NCBI RefSeq assembly: GCF_009765835.1 | Contig: NZ_LMUS01000006.1 | Coordinates: 888,438-952,437, forward strand | From: Granulicella sp. L56 | Lineage (GTDB): Bacteria > Acidobacteriota > Terriglobia > Terriglobales > Acidobacteriaceae | Direction of reading: 5' to 3' | Length of the DNA: 64,000 nucleotides | Part shown: positions 37,447 to 46,714 of the stretch, piece after piece | Position numbering within the stretch: the first letter of the stretch is position 1 | Layout: the number at the start of each line of letters is the position of its first letter | The notes under the pieces: model-generated | Seen by the model: only the letters and a program-made list of their open reading frames with translations | Databases searched by the model: none | What the model was told of the DNA's origin: nothing | Made by a program: the position numbers and the translations under genes

Positions 37447-38208
37447 CTACTGATGCTGTGCTGTAGGCGCTGCCGCGGGATATTGTTGACCGGGAAACTG
37501 CGTCCGGTGCGACGCCAGCCACGCCACGATGTCCGTCACTTCCTTATCGGTCATCGCATGGGAAGAAACGTCACCGCGCCAGTCAGGCATTCCCTGCCCT
37601 GGCAACCCGACAATCGTTGTCGTCCGCAGATTCTGATCGCTCACCAGCGCCAGGTAAGAAGGATCGACAATAGACCCGCGGCTGGTGTGCGCGGCTGCGT
37701 CTTTACCCTTCAACCCGGTTCCATCAGCACCGTGGCAGCTCGCACAGTAGGTCGTGAAAGCCTGCTGTCCCTGCTGAACATCGCCAGTACTGGTTGCTGT
37801 ATATGACGGGAGGGTTTGTCCCGCGAGTGTATCTGGTTTACCCCACTGACTGATCATGCCGTTCACCAGATCGTGAACCTGCTGGTCGGTCAACATGCCT
37901 CCGGCGCTCTGCGCGAAGGGCGGCATCAGAGTACCGGGAATGCCCTTCGCCGTAATGCGAAGCAGCGTGTCTTCTCCCGCAAGCGAGAGATACTCGGGAT
38001 TGGCTAGAGAGGCGGCAATGCCTTGGCGCCCGCTCTCGCCATGGCAGGCTGCGCAATTCTGTTTATAGAGCACGGCAAAATCGTGTATCTCGTCCGGACG
38101 TGGAACCTCCGGCTCGGCCTTGGGACGCCCAGGAGCGCTATTGCAGCCAAAGCTGGCGAAGGTCAACAACGAAAAAGCAACTAAAGAGAAGAGAGTCTGC
38201 GCCTTCAC
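37447..38208 (-). CDS. dihaem cytochrome c lipoprotein
   Basis: A 253-residue protein starting at GTG 38208, which overlaps the previous stop by one base (TAGTG) and has a ggggagg ribosome-binding site. The signal peptide ends LLTFASFGC, a lipobox, so it is membrane-anchored. Two haem sites are visible, CAACHGESG and CASCHGADGTG, each followed by a candidate axial Met (TLMPPFAQ; GQGMPDW). It likely carries electrons between the bc complex and the oxidase. Confidence 0.9.
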   Translation of the reverse strand: MKAQTLFSLVAFSLLTFASFGCNSAPGRPKAEPEVPRPDEIHDFAVLYKQNCAACHGESGRQGIAASLANPEYLSLAGEDTLLRITAKGIPGTLMPPFAQSAGGMLTDQQVHDLVNGMISQWGKPDTLAGQTLPSYTATSTGDVQQGQQAFTTYCASCHGADGTGLKGKDAAAHTSRGSIVDPSYLALVSDQNLRTTTIVGLPGQGMPDWRGDVSSHAMTDKEVTDIVAWLASHRTQFPGQQYPAAAPTAQHQ

Positions 38209-39056
38209 TATTCGTCCTCCCCTTCTCTCTTGTGAGCGCCTTCGAGTCCGGCGCGCAGCGTGAATGGCAGCGAGCGGAACTGCTCGGTCCGCACCTGCAC
38301 CTGAAGGTTTACGACGAAGCCGCAGACCAGCCCGAACGTAATCTGCGAGACCACAAACCATAGCCAGTCGATACGTTGATCGAGAATCGGGCTGATGACG
38401 CCAAGCGCGCTGTAAAGAATTCCTGTCCACAGAAAGGGAGCCGCGAAGCCTGCCGTAAAGATCGGCTTCCACGGAAACATGGGAAGCATCGCGCCGTAGA
38501 GCAGCCCTACCAGCAACGACGTAACGATGTGAATAGCCAAAGCCGCGAGCAGACCCTCTGGATGAAATGCCGAGAGGAATGCGTTGCTCGCATTGGCCCA
38601 GCTCACAAATCCGCCCGCAGCCAGCAGGTTCATCGAATACCAGAGGCTGTGATAGCGGATGAGGCCATAAAGCGTCGCAGGCACAACCATTGCGATACCA
38701 CCGGCGATTCCGCCCTTCACCCCAGCCATCATGGTGTAGGTCTCGTACGGCAGAACCTGCCTGTGGTCCTCGCTGAGAGGAATGCGGATGACGTTGATGC
38801 GGCGCGAGGTGATGGTCTCGATCCGCGTGGTGACAGGCACGCCTACGTGCTGCTCATGCGGCAATACCTGGCGGAACCAGCCGACCGTCGACATCAGCAT
38901 CAACACCACGCCGAGCAGGCTGATGACCCAGTTGGTCACAAGTCCCGACAGCAGCAGCGTAATACCGAGCGAGAGAACGATGGGCCACGAGGTAGGCGTC
39001 GGCAGATTCACGACTCCCTTATGGTCTTGTCCGTGTTCCGATTCAGCGACTGACAT
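38208..39056 (-). CDS. membrane protein of the bc-caa3 operon, subunit-IV-like N terminus
   Basis: A 282-residue membrane protein. The N-terminal segment (PTPTSWPIVLSLGITLLLSGLV, then LLGVVLMLMSTVGWF) resembles small subunit IV proteins of caa3 oxidases. The rest carries about four more helices in a GGIAGGIAMVVPATLYGLI-type arrangement, with no cofactor motif. Its place between coxIII and the cytochrome c gene suggests a structural subunit or an assembly factor. It is translationally coupled to the next gene. Confidence 0.6.
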   Translation of the reverse strand: MSVAESEHGQDHKGVVNLPTPTSWPIVLSLGITLLLSGLVTNWVISLLGVVLMLMSTVGWFRQVLPHEQHVGVPVTTRIETITSRRINVIRIPLSEDHRQVLPYETYTMMAGVKGGIAGGIAMVVPATLYGLIRYHSLWYSMNLLAAGGFVSWANASNAFLSAFHPEGLLAALAIHIVTSLLVGLLYGAMLPMFPWKPIFTAGFAAPFLWTGILYSALGVISPILDQRIDWLWFVVSQITFGLVCGFVVNLQVQVRTEQFRSLPFTLRAGLEGAHKREGEDE

Positions 39057-39095
39057 CGAGTGCCTTTCCAGCGTTATTGAACCTATGCAAAGTCT

Positions 39096-39692
39096 TTACC
39101 GTCCGAGAACATACACAACCGTGAACACAATGACCCAAACCGCATCGACGAAGTGCCAGTAGAGCGAGAGCACGTCCATGCGATGCGCATGCTTCTCAGT
39201 CACATGCCCGGTCAGGCCAAAAATCAAAGCGGCAATCAGCATCAGCAGACCGACGATGACGTGGGTCGCGTGCAGCCCCACCAGCGAATAGAACGTCGTG
39301 CCGAAGAGGTTCGTCTGGATCGTCAGGCCATCGACATAGATCAGGTGATACCACTCCATGCCGGTTCCGATAAGGAAGATAGCGCCGAGAACTACCGTCG
39401 TCGCAAGCCACGCATTGAACGCGCCCAGCTTACTCTTTCGCAGCGCCACTACCGCCCAGTGCAGCGTAAAGCTGCTCGACAGCAGGCAGATCGTGGTGAA
39501 GATCGGCAACTCGAGCACCTGCCGCGGAGTGGGACCACTGAGGCTTTGCCCCATGTAGAAGATGTACGCGACCACGAAGATGACGAAGATCGCCGATTCC
39601 GCAATGATCAGGCAGGCCATGCCGATCGTACCGCGGTCAGGCAGGATCCACGGCTCGTCGGACGGGTCGGGAGTAATAGGAATCGTACTCAT
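39096..39692 (-). CDS. ctaE: cytochrome c oxidase subunit III
   Basis: A 198-residue protein, the short five-helix form of subunit III. IGMACLIIAESAIFVIFVVAYIFYMG begins the fold, SSSFTLHWAVVALRKSKLGAF follows, and GLHATHVIVGLLMLIAAL and DVLSLYWHFVDAVWVIVFTVVYVLG are the typical His-containing helices. ATG 39692 was chosen because the subunit III fold starts there; the frame continues upstream without homology. Confidence 0.92.
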   Translation of the reverse strand: MSTIPITPDPSDEPWILPDRGTIGMACLIIAESAIFVIFVVAYIFYMGQSLSGPTPRQVLELPIFTTICLLSSSFTLHWAVVALRKSKLGAFNAWLATTVVLGAIFLIGTGMEWYHLIYVDGLTIQTNLFGTTFYSLVGLHATHVIVGLLMLIAALIFGLTGHVTEKHAHRMDVLSLYWHFVDAVWVIVFTVVYVLGR

Positions 39693-39702
39693 CGATAATC
39701 TC

Positions 39703-41400
39703 TCATTCGTAGTTCCAGTCAGGGTCTTCCGGATGCTTGATATCCCAGAGTGGACGGCGGCTATGGACGATCGGTGTCGTAGCGAAGTTATAGGAAGGCG
39801 GCGGCGAAGCAGTCGACCATTCGAGCGTCCACGCATCCCAGGGATCGTTGCCCGCAACCTCTCCCTTGTAATACGAATGGACCAGGTTGTAGACGAAGAT
39901 CAGCGTGGCGATAGCCTGAATGACCGCACCGACGCTGACGATCAGGTTCCATATCTCCCATCCGCGGCCCGGCTCGTAGGTATAAATACGGCGCGGCATA
40001 CCCAGCAGACCGGGGATGTGCATGAAGTCAAACGTCATGTGAAACCCGATGACCATCAGCCAGAAGTGCCATTTTCCCAGGCGCTCGCTCATCATGCGGC
40101 CCGTCGCCTTCGGATACCAGTAGTAGAAGGCGGCGAAGATCATAAACAGAATTGCGCCGACCAGAACGTAATGGAAGTGGGCCACCACAAAATAGGAGCC
40201 GGTAAGCTGCCAGTCGAATGGCGCAACTGAAAGCATGATGCCGGTCAATCCGGCGATGAGGAACTGGAACAGGAAGCCAACGCTGAACAGCATCGGAGAG
40301 GCAAAGCGGATCTTGCCGCCCCAGATCGTCGCCAGCCAGTTGAAGATCTTGATCCCGGTTGGCACTGAGATAATCATCGTCGAAAACACGAAGAAGACAT
40401 TGGCACCAGCGCCCATGCCGACGGCGAACATGTGGTGCGCCCACACGCTCAGGCTGATAAAGCCGATGCCTACCGAAGCAGCCACCATCGCCGGGTATCC
40501 GAAGATTGCCTTGCGCGAGAACACCGGGATGATCTCATTGGCAAAAGCAAAGGCAGGCAGCACGAGGATATAGACCTCAGGATGCCCGAAGATCCAGAAA
40601 AAATGCATCCACAGAATAGCCGAGCCGCCTGCTTGAGTGTCGAAGAAGTGCGAGCCAACGTAGCGGTCGAGCATCAGCATAATCTGCGCCGCCGTCAGCG
40701 GGCTGACCGCGATAAAAACCATGCTCCCCGTCACCAGATAAAGCCATGACAACAACGGCATCCGGTTCAGCTTCATGCCGGGGCAGCGCATGCAGATAAT
40801 CGTGACGACGATGTTGAGCGCCGTGCCGATGCTTCCGATGCCGCTCAACAAAATGCTCAGCGTCCAGTAATCTGTGCTGTGCCCGGGCGAGAACACCTTC
40901 GCCGTCAGCGGAGCATACGCGAACCATCCCACATCGGGGGCGCTTCCCGCTCCATAAAGACCCGACCCACCGATAAAGCTGTAGTACAGCAAAAATCCGC
41001 CAAATGCAGAGATCCAGAAGCTGAAGGCATTCAAGCGCGGAAACGCCATGTCGCGCGCACCGATCATCAGCGGGACAAGATAGTTTCCAAATCCAAACAG
41101 AATCGGCATGCCCACGAAGAAGACCATCGTGGTCCCATGCAGCGTGAACATCCGATTGAAAACTTCTGGCGAGACAAAGGTGTTATGCGGCACAGCAAGC
41201 TGAATCCGCATGACGATCGCTTCGATTCCCCCGATCACCAGGAAGGTCAGCGAGTAGGCAATGTACATCAGGCCGATCTTTTTGTGATCGACCGTGGTCA
41301 CCCAGTCGTAAAGCACCTCAAGGAATAATTGCCGCGGTTTTTCAACCGGCGTCAGATCAATTGCTTCCACCGATGAGAGGCCAGACACGGAATCAGCCAT
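39703..41400 (-). CDS. ctaD: cytochrome c oxidase subunit I
   Basis: A 565-residue catalytic subunit with haem a and the haem a3-CuB centre. FTLHGTTMVFFVGMP carries the first haem a His. WIFGHPEVYILVLPAF has the CuB His, the proton-channel Glu and the cross-linked Tyr of A-type oxidases. WAHHMFAVGM gives the two other CuB His, and YFVVAHFHYVLVG the haem a3 and haem a His. It pumps protons while reducing oxygen. The gene lies between coxII and coxIII in the operon. Confidence 0.97.
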   Translation of the reverse strand: MADSVSGLSSVEAIDLTPVEKPRQLFLEVLYDWVTTVDHKKIGLMYIAYSLTFLVIGGIEAIVMRIQLAVPHNTFVSPEVFNRMFTLHGTTMVFFVGMPILFGFGNYLVPLMIGARDMAFPRLNAFSFWISAFGGFLLYYSFIGGSGLYGAGSAPDVGWFAYAPLTAKVFSPGHSTDYWTLSILLSGIGSIGTALNIVVTIICMRCPGMKLNRMPLLSWLYLVTGSMVFIAVSPLTAAQIMLMLDRYVGSHFFDTQAGGSAILWMHFFWIFGHPEVYILVLPAFAFANEIIPVFSRKAIFGYPAMVAASVGIGFISLSVWAHHMFAVGMGAGANVFFVFSTMIISVPTGIKIFNWLATIWGGKIRFASPMLFSVGFLFQFLIAGLTGIMLSVAPFDWQLTGSYFVVAHFHYVLVGAILFMIFAAFYYWYPKATGRMMSERLGKWHFWLMVIGFHMTFDFMHIPGLLGMPRRIYTYEPGRGWEIWNLIVSVGAVIQAIATLIFVYNLVHSYYKGEVAGNDPWDAWTLEWSTASPPPSYNFATTPIVHSRRPLWDIKHPEDPDWNYE

Positions 41401-41465
41401 CGTTTCCTTTCTTCAGTCCATCAGGCCAGCGAGCTTCAATCCGGGCTGCCTGGGTGATCTGCCGA

Positions 41466-42566
41466 TTAATGAAGCGTCGTCAGGTACGCTGTGATCGCGT
41501 TCAGATCGTGATCGTTCAAATGCATAGGAGGCATCAACGCGCCGGGCTTGAACGTGTCCGGGTTATCGATCCACTTCTTCAAATTGTCTGGATTGTTCTC
41601 AACCGCACCCGAAGCAATCGTGTCGCGGCTGGCCAGATGCGTCAGGTCAGGGCCGAAGCGTCCATTGGCCGGCGTGCCCGTGACCGTATGGCAGTTGACG
41701 CAGGCGTTGTGCAGAAACACCGCGCGTCCCTCTGCAACCGCGGGATCTTCAACGGCAGGCTTCTGCTGTTGCGCTACCCAGGCCGCAAACTCCTGTGGCG
41801 TATCTGCATAGACCCGCAACAGCATCTTGGCGTGCTGCACGCCGCAATACTGTGCGCACTGTCCGAGATAAAGGCCAGGCGCCTCCGGGTCAATCCACAT
41901 GGTGTTTACGCGATTGGGAATCAGGTCCATCTTGCCCGCAAGGCGCGGGACCCAGAAGCTGTGATCAAGATCGGCTGACGACATCTCAAGATACGTCGGC
42001 GTCGGATGCGCGGGATCGCTCACCGGCACATGCAACTCGTTGGCGGTAACAATGCCCAGCTTGGGATAGCGGTACTCCCACCAGAACTGATGGCCCACCA
42101 CGACTACATCGACCGCGTCAGTCGGCTTCTTCGCATCCTGGGTAGCCAGAATCACGCGCGATGCCGTAAGAAAGAGCATGACGACGATCAGCGCCGGAAT
42201 GACAGTCCAGGCAAGCTCAATCTGATTACTGCCATAGATCTGTGTCGGCTCGTTATAGGTCAGCAGGTTGCGGTGCCGATAGCGAATTAGCGCATAGGTC
42301 AACAGACCGGCAACAATCAGAAAAATCAGGCCGGTAATGCTCAGCACGAACATCGAGAGCGTGAAGATCCAATGCGACGGCGTCCCCGCAGGAGAGAAGA
42401 TACTGGTCGAGCTTTGCGCAAAGTATGACGGAGAATGTATAAACATTCCAACCATCGCAAATCGGTGAGCAGCGACGCCAGCAGGAGATAACCCAAACGC
42501 AGAAGGAACCAGCATAAAAAAACAATTACTGGCTAGAAAGCCGATTTGTAATGCTCTGCGACCCAC
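41466..42566 (-). CDS. ctaC: cytochrome c oxidase subunit II with fused cytochrome c
   Basis: A 366-residue protein, first gene of the operon. Two membrane helices (IFTLSMFVLSITGLIFLIVAGLLTYALI and LAWTVIPALIVVMLFLTA) are followed by the CuA domain: VVGHQFWWEYRYP and the ligand set in GQCAQYCGVQHAKMLL (about residues 236-250). The C terminus has a cytochrome c domain with CVNCH (about 288-292) and an axial Met in LMPPMHLND, so this is a caa3 oxidase. Translation appears to start at GTG 42566; a start 20-40 codons later cannot be excluded. Confidence 0.95.
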   Translation of the reverse strand: MGRRALQIGFLASNCFFMLVPSAFGLSPAGVAAHRFAMVGMFIHSPSYFAQSSTSIFSPAGTPSHWIFTLSMFVLSITGLIFLIVAGLLTYALIRYRHRNLLTYNEPTQIYGSNQIELAWTVIPALIVVMLFLTASRVILATQDAKKPTDAVDVVVVGHQFWWEYRYPKLGIVTANELHVPVSDPAHPTPTYLEMSSADLDHSFWVPRLAGKMDLIPNRVNTMWIDPEAPGLYLGQCAQYCGVQHAKMLLRVYADTPQEFAAWVAQQQKPAVEDPAVAEGRAVFLHNACVNCHTVTGTPANGRFGPDLTHLASRDTIASGAVENNPDNLKKWIDNPDTFKPGALMPPMHLNDHDLNAITAYLTTLH

Positions 42567-43000
42567 GAGCGTCCTGACCTCTCATCTTTGCTGCGGCATA
42601 TCGAAGAATAAACAGCGCGCGCTTACTAAGCTGGCGAGAAAAAACCGTTTTTAAACCTTGTTCAAACCCAAGATACGCTAGAAGAAACTGATGAAGCAAA
42701 CATCAATCGAATATCGGTCGAATACGACTTCAAGACGGCCCGACGATAATCAATCATCCAATATAAGATCTCGCAAAACCTTTTTTTGACTTGATCAACT
42801 TTCATGTAAGGCAGGGATTTTCTCGCATCGCACTTCTTCGGTGGACAGATCTCACTCAGTTACCGCCAGCGGCATAACCGCACCCGTGATCCAGTATCTA
42901 CCTCCGCGATCAAAACATAACTTTATCCGGGATATTATTTTACAAAAAGATAGGTTAAGTTCTAAAAAGATACGTTAGGCTTGACTGCAAAGAGGTATTC
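42567..43000. promoter_or_regulatory. divergent promoter region between the respiratory and glycan operons
   Basis: No gene is visible in these 434 bp. The stretch is AT-rich and must contain the promoters for the caa3 operon (minus) and the GH20 gene (plus). Just before the GH20 start are two tandem 20-bp near-repeats, 42941-42960 and 42961-42980, sharing aaaaagata and gtta. Repeats spaced by two helical turns are what one expects of an activator or repressor binding site. Confidence 0.5.
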
Positions 43001-45064
43001 ATGAAGATCTGTTGTTGGACAAAGTCTTTTCTGCCTATCGCCGCCATTATCCTGACTTCTTCCATCTCGTTCAGCCAGACGGCACCCTCCAGCGAGACCT
43101 TCGCCAATAATCTGATGCCGCAGCCGGCCAGTCTGCAAACATCTTCCGGCAGCTTTGTGCTCAACGCGCAGTTCCATGCCGTCACAACCCACTTCAATGA
43201 TCCTCGTCTCGACGGTGCCATCCACCGCGCCGTGCTTCAATTGCGGCAGAAGACCGGCCTTCCCTTGTCGGTCGAGCCAGTCTCCGCCGGAACCGATGCT
43301 CCACTGACCGTCGATGTTCAAGGCGCAGGCGAAGCGATCCAGTCCGTAGACGAGAACGAATCATATACCCTTTCCGTCAATTCCACGGGCGCGCACATCG
43401 AGGCTGCAACAGTAGTCGGAGCCATGCACGGCCTCGAAACTCTCGTCCAGCTCGTCCAGCCTTCTGGCAGCGACTATGTCCTTCCCATCGTCACGATCAA
43501 CGACTCTCCTCGTTTCCCCTGGCGCGGCCTGATGATCGATTGCGGACGCCACTTCGAGCCGATGGACGTCCTCAAGCGCACCATCGACGGAATGGCAGCC
43601 GTCAAGCTCAACGTCTTCCATTGGCACCTCACCGAAGACCAGGGCTTCCGCATCGAGAGCAAGCTTTACCCACGGCTGACTGATATCGGCTCCGACGGCC
43701 TCTTCTACACCCAGCAGGACGCTCGCGACCTCGTCAGCTACGCTCGCGCCCGCGGCATCCGCGTCGTCCCCGAGCTTGAGATGCCCGGCCACAGCACCGC
43801 GTGGCAAGTTGCTTATCCCAAACTCTCCAGCGGCACCCCTCCCACCGCTGTCCGCCGCGATTTCGGCGTCTCTGACTATGCTCTCGATCCTACGCGCGAA
43901 GAGACCTATCAGTTCATCGCGCGCTTCCTTGGCGAGATGGCCACCATCTTCCCCGATCCTTATATGCACATCGGCGGCGACGAAACACCCGCTCCCGACT
44001 GGAAGACAAATCCCCGCATCGTGGCCTTCAAGAAGACGCACAATCTCAAGGACAACGCCGCGCTTCAGGCATACTTCAATACGCGCGTGCTGAAGATCCT
44101 CACCGGCCTGCACAAGCACATGGTCGGCTGGGACGAGATCCTCAACCCCGCCCTTCCTAAAGATGTCGTGATTCAGTCCTGGCGCGGCGAAGCCTCGCTG
44201 GCTCAGGGAGCAGAACAGGGCTTTCAGGGCATTCTCTCCGCACCCTACTACCTCGACGGAATGAAGTCCGCGGGCACGCATTACCTCGCCGATCCGCTGC
44301 CATCAAGCTCTCCTCTTACACCGCAGCAGCGCAAGCTCGTCCTCGGCGGAGAGATCTGCATGTGGGGCGAACAGATCGACGCAGGCATAGTCGACTCTCG
44401 CACCTGGCCTCGCACAGCAGCCATCGCCGAACGCTTCTGGTCTCCGGAAGATGTCACCAACGTGGACGATATGTACCGTCGCCTGAACGTCGTCTCCATC
44501 CAGCTCGAAGGCCTCGGCCTCCAGCACATCACGCAGGAAGACGCCAGCCTGCGCGATCTCGCCGGAACGCAGAGCATCAATCAGCTTCGCATCTTCGCCT
44601 CCGCATTTGAGCCCGTCAGCTTTGGCGAGCGCTACGAGCAGCAGAAGACCTCGCAGCTTACCGTCCTCGACCGCTTCGTCGATGCAGTCCGTCCCGATCC
44701 GCCGTCGCGCTACAAGATCGCCCATCTTACCGAAAGCTTCCTCAAGTCACCCCAGTCCGACACCGCCGATGCGGCTGCTCTGACTCACTGGTTTGAGACC
44801 GTCACCAACTCCGTGCCCACAGTAGAGAAGCAGATGCAAAGCTCACCACGGCTCGCCGAAGCACAAGAACGCGCACAGCAACTCCCCGAACTTGCAAAGA
44901 CTGCGACGGATGCGATTCACTTCCTCTCATCAGGAGCAAAAGCCCCCGCAGGTTGGAAGACGAACGCACTGGCTCAGATCGAGGCAGCGAAGAAGCCATC
45001 GGCAGTTGTGCGTTTTGTCTTCATCGATCCGCTCAGTTCACTGGTCAACGCAGTACAGGAATAG
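43001..45064 (+). CDS. beta-N-acetylhexosaminidase, GH20
   Basis: A 687-residue secreted enzyme. The signal peptide is residues 1-24 (FLPIAAIILTSSISFSQ). A GH20b-like N-terminal domain ends around MHGLETLVQLVQ. The catalytic barrel has RFPWRGLMIDCGRHFEP, KLNVFHWHLTEDQGFRIE, PELEMPGHSTAW and the Asp-Glu pair in MHIGGDETPAPDW, then WDEIL and the Trp-rich MWGEQID. It removes terminal GlcNAc or GalNAc. It is the first gene of a glycan cluster, 22 bp before the GH29 gene. Confidence 0.95.
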   Translation: MKICCWTKSFLPIAAIILTSSISFSQTAPSSETFANNLMPQPASLQTSSGSFVLNAQFHAVTTHFNDPRLDGAIHRAVLQLRQKTGLPLSVEPVSAGTDAPLTVDVQGAGEAIQSVDENESYTLSVNSTGAHIEAATVVGAMHGLETLVQLVQPSGSDYVLPIVTINDSPRFPWRGLMIDCGRHFEPMDVLKRTIDGMAAVKLNVFHWHLTEDQGFRIESKLYPRLTDIGSDGLFYTQQDARDLVSYARARGIRVVPELEMPGHSTAWQVAYPKLSSGTPPTAVRRDFGVSDYALDPTREETYQFIARFLGEMATIFPDPYMHIGGDETPAPDWKTNPRIVAFKKTHNLKDNAALQAYFNTRVLKILTGLHKHMVGWDEILNPALPKDVVIQSWRGEASLAQGAEQGFQGILSAPYYLDGMKSAGTHYLADPLPSSSPLTPQQRKLVLGGEICMWGEQIDAGIVDSRTWPRTAAIAERFWSPEDVTNVDDMYRRLNVVSIQLEGLGLQHITQEDASLRDLAGTQSINQLRIFASAFEPVSFGERYEQQKTSQLTVLDRFVDAVRPDPPSRYKIAHLTESFLKSPQSDTADAAALTHWFETVTNSVPTVEKQMQSSPRLAEAQERAQQLPELAKTATDAIHFLSSGAKAPAGWKTNALAQIEAAKKPSAVVRFVFIDPLSSLVNAVQE

Positions 45065-45086
45065 CAATATAGAAATAGAGGTATCA

Positions 45087-46514
45087 ATGTCTGAGGTTTT
45101 TCAGTCAGCGCGAGGCAAAGCCTCTTTCATACAACCCCGCACACTGCGTGGCAGACAGTCCATCCTCTGCCACGCGATAGCGGCCCTCTCTTGCCTCGCG
45201 CCACTTTCGTCCATGGCGCAGAACTTCGTCGATATCAAGCCCAGCCCCGCACAAGTGCAGTGGCAGGATCTCGAGATCGGCGTCATCATCCACTTCGGCA
45301 CCAACACCTTCCTCAACCGCGAGTGGGGTGACGGCACCGCCTCACCTTCAGTCTTCAACCCCACCCACGTCGATACCGACCAGTGGATGGAAGCCGCCAA
45401 AGCGGGCGGAGCCAGGTACGCAGTGATGGTGTCGAAGCATCACGACGGCTTCGCTCTCTGGCCTACTGAGCAGACCGATTACAGCGTCAAAAACAGTCCC
45501 TGGCTCAACGGCAAGGGAGACCTCGTCCGCATGGCCTCCGACTCCGCACACAAAGCAGGCCTCGGCTTCGGCGTCTATCTCTCTCCATGGGACCGCCACG
45601 ACAAGCGCTACCCGGACCCCAAAGCCTACGACAAGTATTACCTCGCACAACTCGATGAGCTAGCCACGAACTATGGACCGCTCACGGAGTTCTGGCTCGA
45701 TGGCGCAGGCAGCACCGGACGCACCTACGACTTCGACAGCATCATCACCGAGCTGCGCACCTATCAGCCAAACACCATGGTCTTCGCAGATGTAGGTCTC
45801 TACAAAAACGCAGACCTCCGCTGGGTCGGCAACGAAAACGGCAAGGTCCTCTTCGAGAACTGGAACGTCATCGACCGTTCCGGCTATCTTCGCTGGCGCC
45901 CGGTAGAGTCGGATACGCCGCTGCATCGCGGACATTGGTTCTGGCACCCCAACGACGAGGCCACCCTCCGCTCGGTGGACGATCTGCTCGATATCTACAC
46001 CAATACCGTGGGCCGCGGCGCTCAACTCATGCTCGGCCTCGCGCCCGACAACACCGGCCAGCTTCCCGCAGCCGATGTCCAACGCCTGCACGAGTTCGGC
46101 GCGGCTGTCCATCGCATCTACGGTCACAATCTTGTCTCCGAGCAGAGTCACGCCATCGGCACAGACGTCGCTGCCGAGCATGATGCACTCGATAACAACC
46201 CTGACACCTTCTGGGTTGCACCACCACTGCACGGCACTCTTGAAGTCCGCTTCGACAAGCCAGTTACCTTCGACCGCGCCGTCACCATGGAGAGGCTCAA
46301 CGATGGTCAGCATGTCGAGGAGTACTCCATCGAAGCCTGGCAGAACGGCGCGTGGAAACCGTTGGCGCACGCTCAGGCCATTGGCCACAAAAAGATCGAC
46401 ATCTTTCCCGCCTGCACGACGCAGCGGGTACGTCTCAACCTTATTTCGACCTCTGGAACTGCCGCGATCCGGGAGTTTCAACTCTTTGATGGCAGAACCA
46501 CTTCCCAGCAATAA
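45087..46514 (+). CDS. alpha-L-fucosidase, GH29
   Basis: A 475-residue secreted enzyme. A signal sequence lies near residues 28-45 (HAIAALSCLAPLSSMAQ) after a long polar start. GVIIHFGTNTF, AVMVSKHHDGFALWPT, LGFGVYLSPWDRHD and the nucleophile Asp in LTEFWLDGAGS are GH29 signatures. Residues from about 360 form a beta-sandwich of the F5/8 type (ALDNNPDTFW, TFDRAVTMERLNDGQHVEEYSIEAW). ATG 45087 was chosen because it lies just after the GH20 stop. It releases alpha-linked fucose; linkage preference is unknown. Confidence 0.92.
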   Translation: MSEVFQSARGKASFIQPRTLRGRQSILCHAIAALSCLAPLSSMAQNFVDIKPSPAQVQWQDLEIGVIIHFGTNTFLNREWGDGTASPSVFNPTHVDTDQWMEAAKAGGARYAVMVSKHHDGFALWPTEQTDYSVKNSPWLNGKGDLVRMASDSAHKAGLGFGVYLSPWDRHDKRYPDPKAYDKYYLAQLDELATNYGPLTEFWLDGAGSTGRTYDFDSIITELRTYQPNTMVFADVGLYKNADLRWVGNENGKVLFENWNVIDRSGYLRWRPVESDTPLHRGHWFWHPNDEATLRSVDDLLDIYTNTVGRGAQLMLGLAPDNTGQLPAADVQRLHEFGAAVHRIYGHNLVSEQSHAIGTDVAAEHDALDNNPDTFWVAPPLHGTLEVRFDKPVTFDRAVTMERLNDGQHVEEYSIEAWQNGAWKPLAHAQAIGHKKIDIFPACTTQRVRLNLISTSGTAAIREFQLFDGRTTSQQ

Positions 46515-46574
46515 CGCTATAAGCGCCGGACAGTGCATATCCAACAGGAATGACAGAGCAAGGTGCCTCCGGGT

Positions 46575-46676
46575 AGACTCGTAACCGATAATGTACGAGT
46601 CTGCCTGAGGTATCGGAGATCAGCTCAATCAGGGCGCTTCTCCTACCTATTTCCTCGTAGATTCGTCCTATCTACG
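46575..46676 (+). ncRNA. structured leader with potential pseudoknot before the GH92 gene
   Basis: In the 200-bp gap between the GH29 and GH92 genes, a perfect 9-bp stem joins agactcgta (46575-46583) and tacgagtct (46594-46602). Its loop holds ccgata (46585-46590), which is exactly complementary to tatcgg at 46611-46616, so an H-type pseudoknot or a switch between two pairings is possible. A ggaga/tctcc pair (46615-46619, 46639-46643) overlaps the second partner, and a 7-bp hairpin follows (46656-46662 with 46670-46676). Function is inferred only. Confidence 0.5.
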
Positions 46677-46714
46677 GCTTCGTAAAGTGTTAAATCTCAA
46701 TCGATGGAGTTCGC

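Noticed and set aside
42567-43000. Possible gene in the long gap between the respiratory and glycan operons
   Set aside because: Only short frames without start signals or coding composition; best read as promoters.
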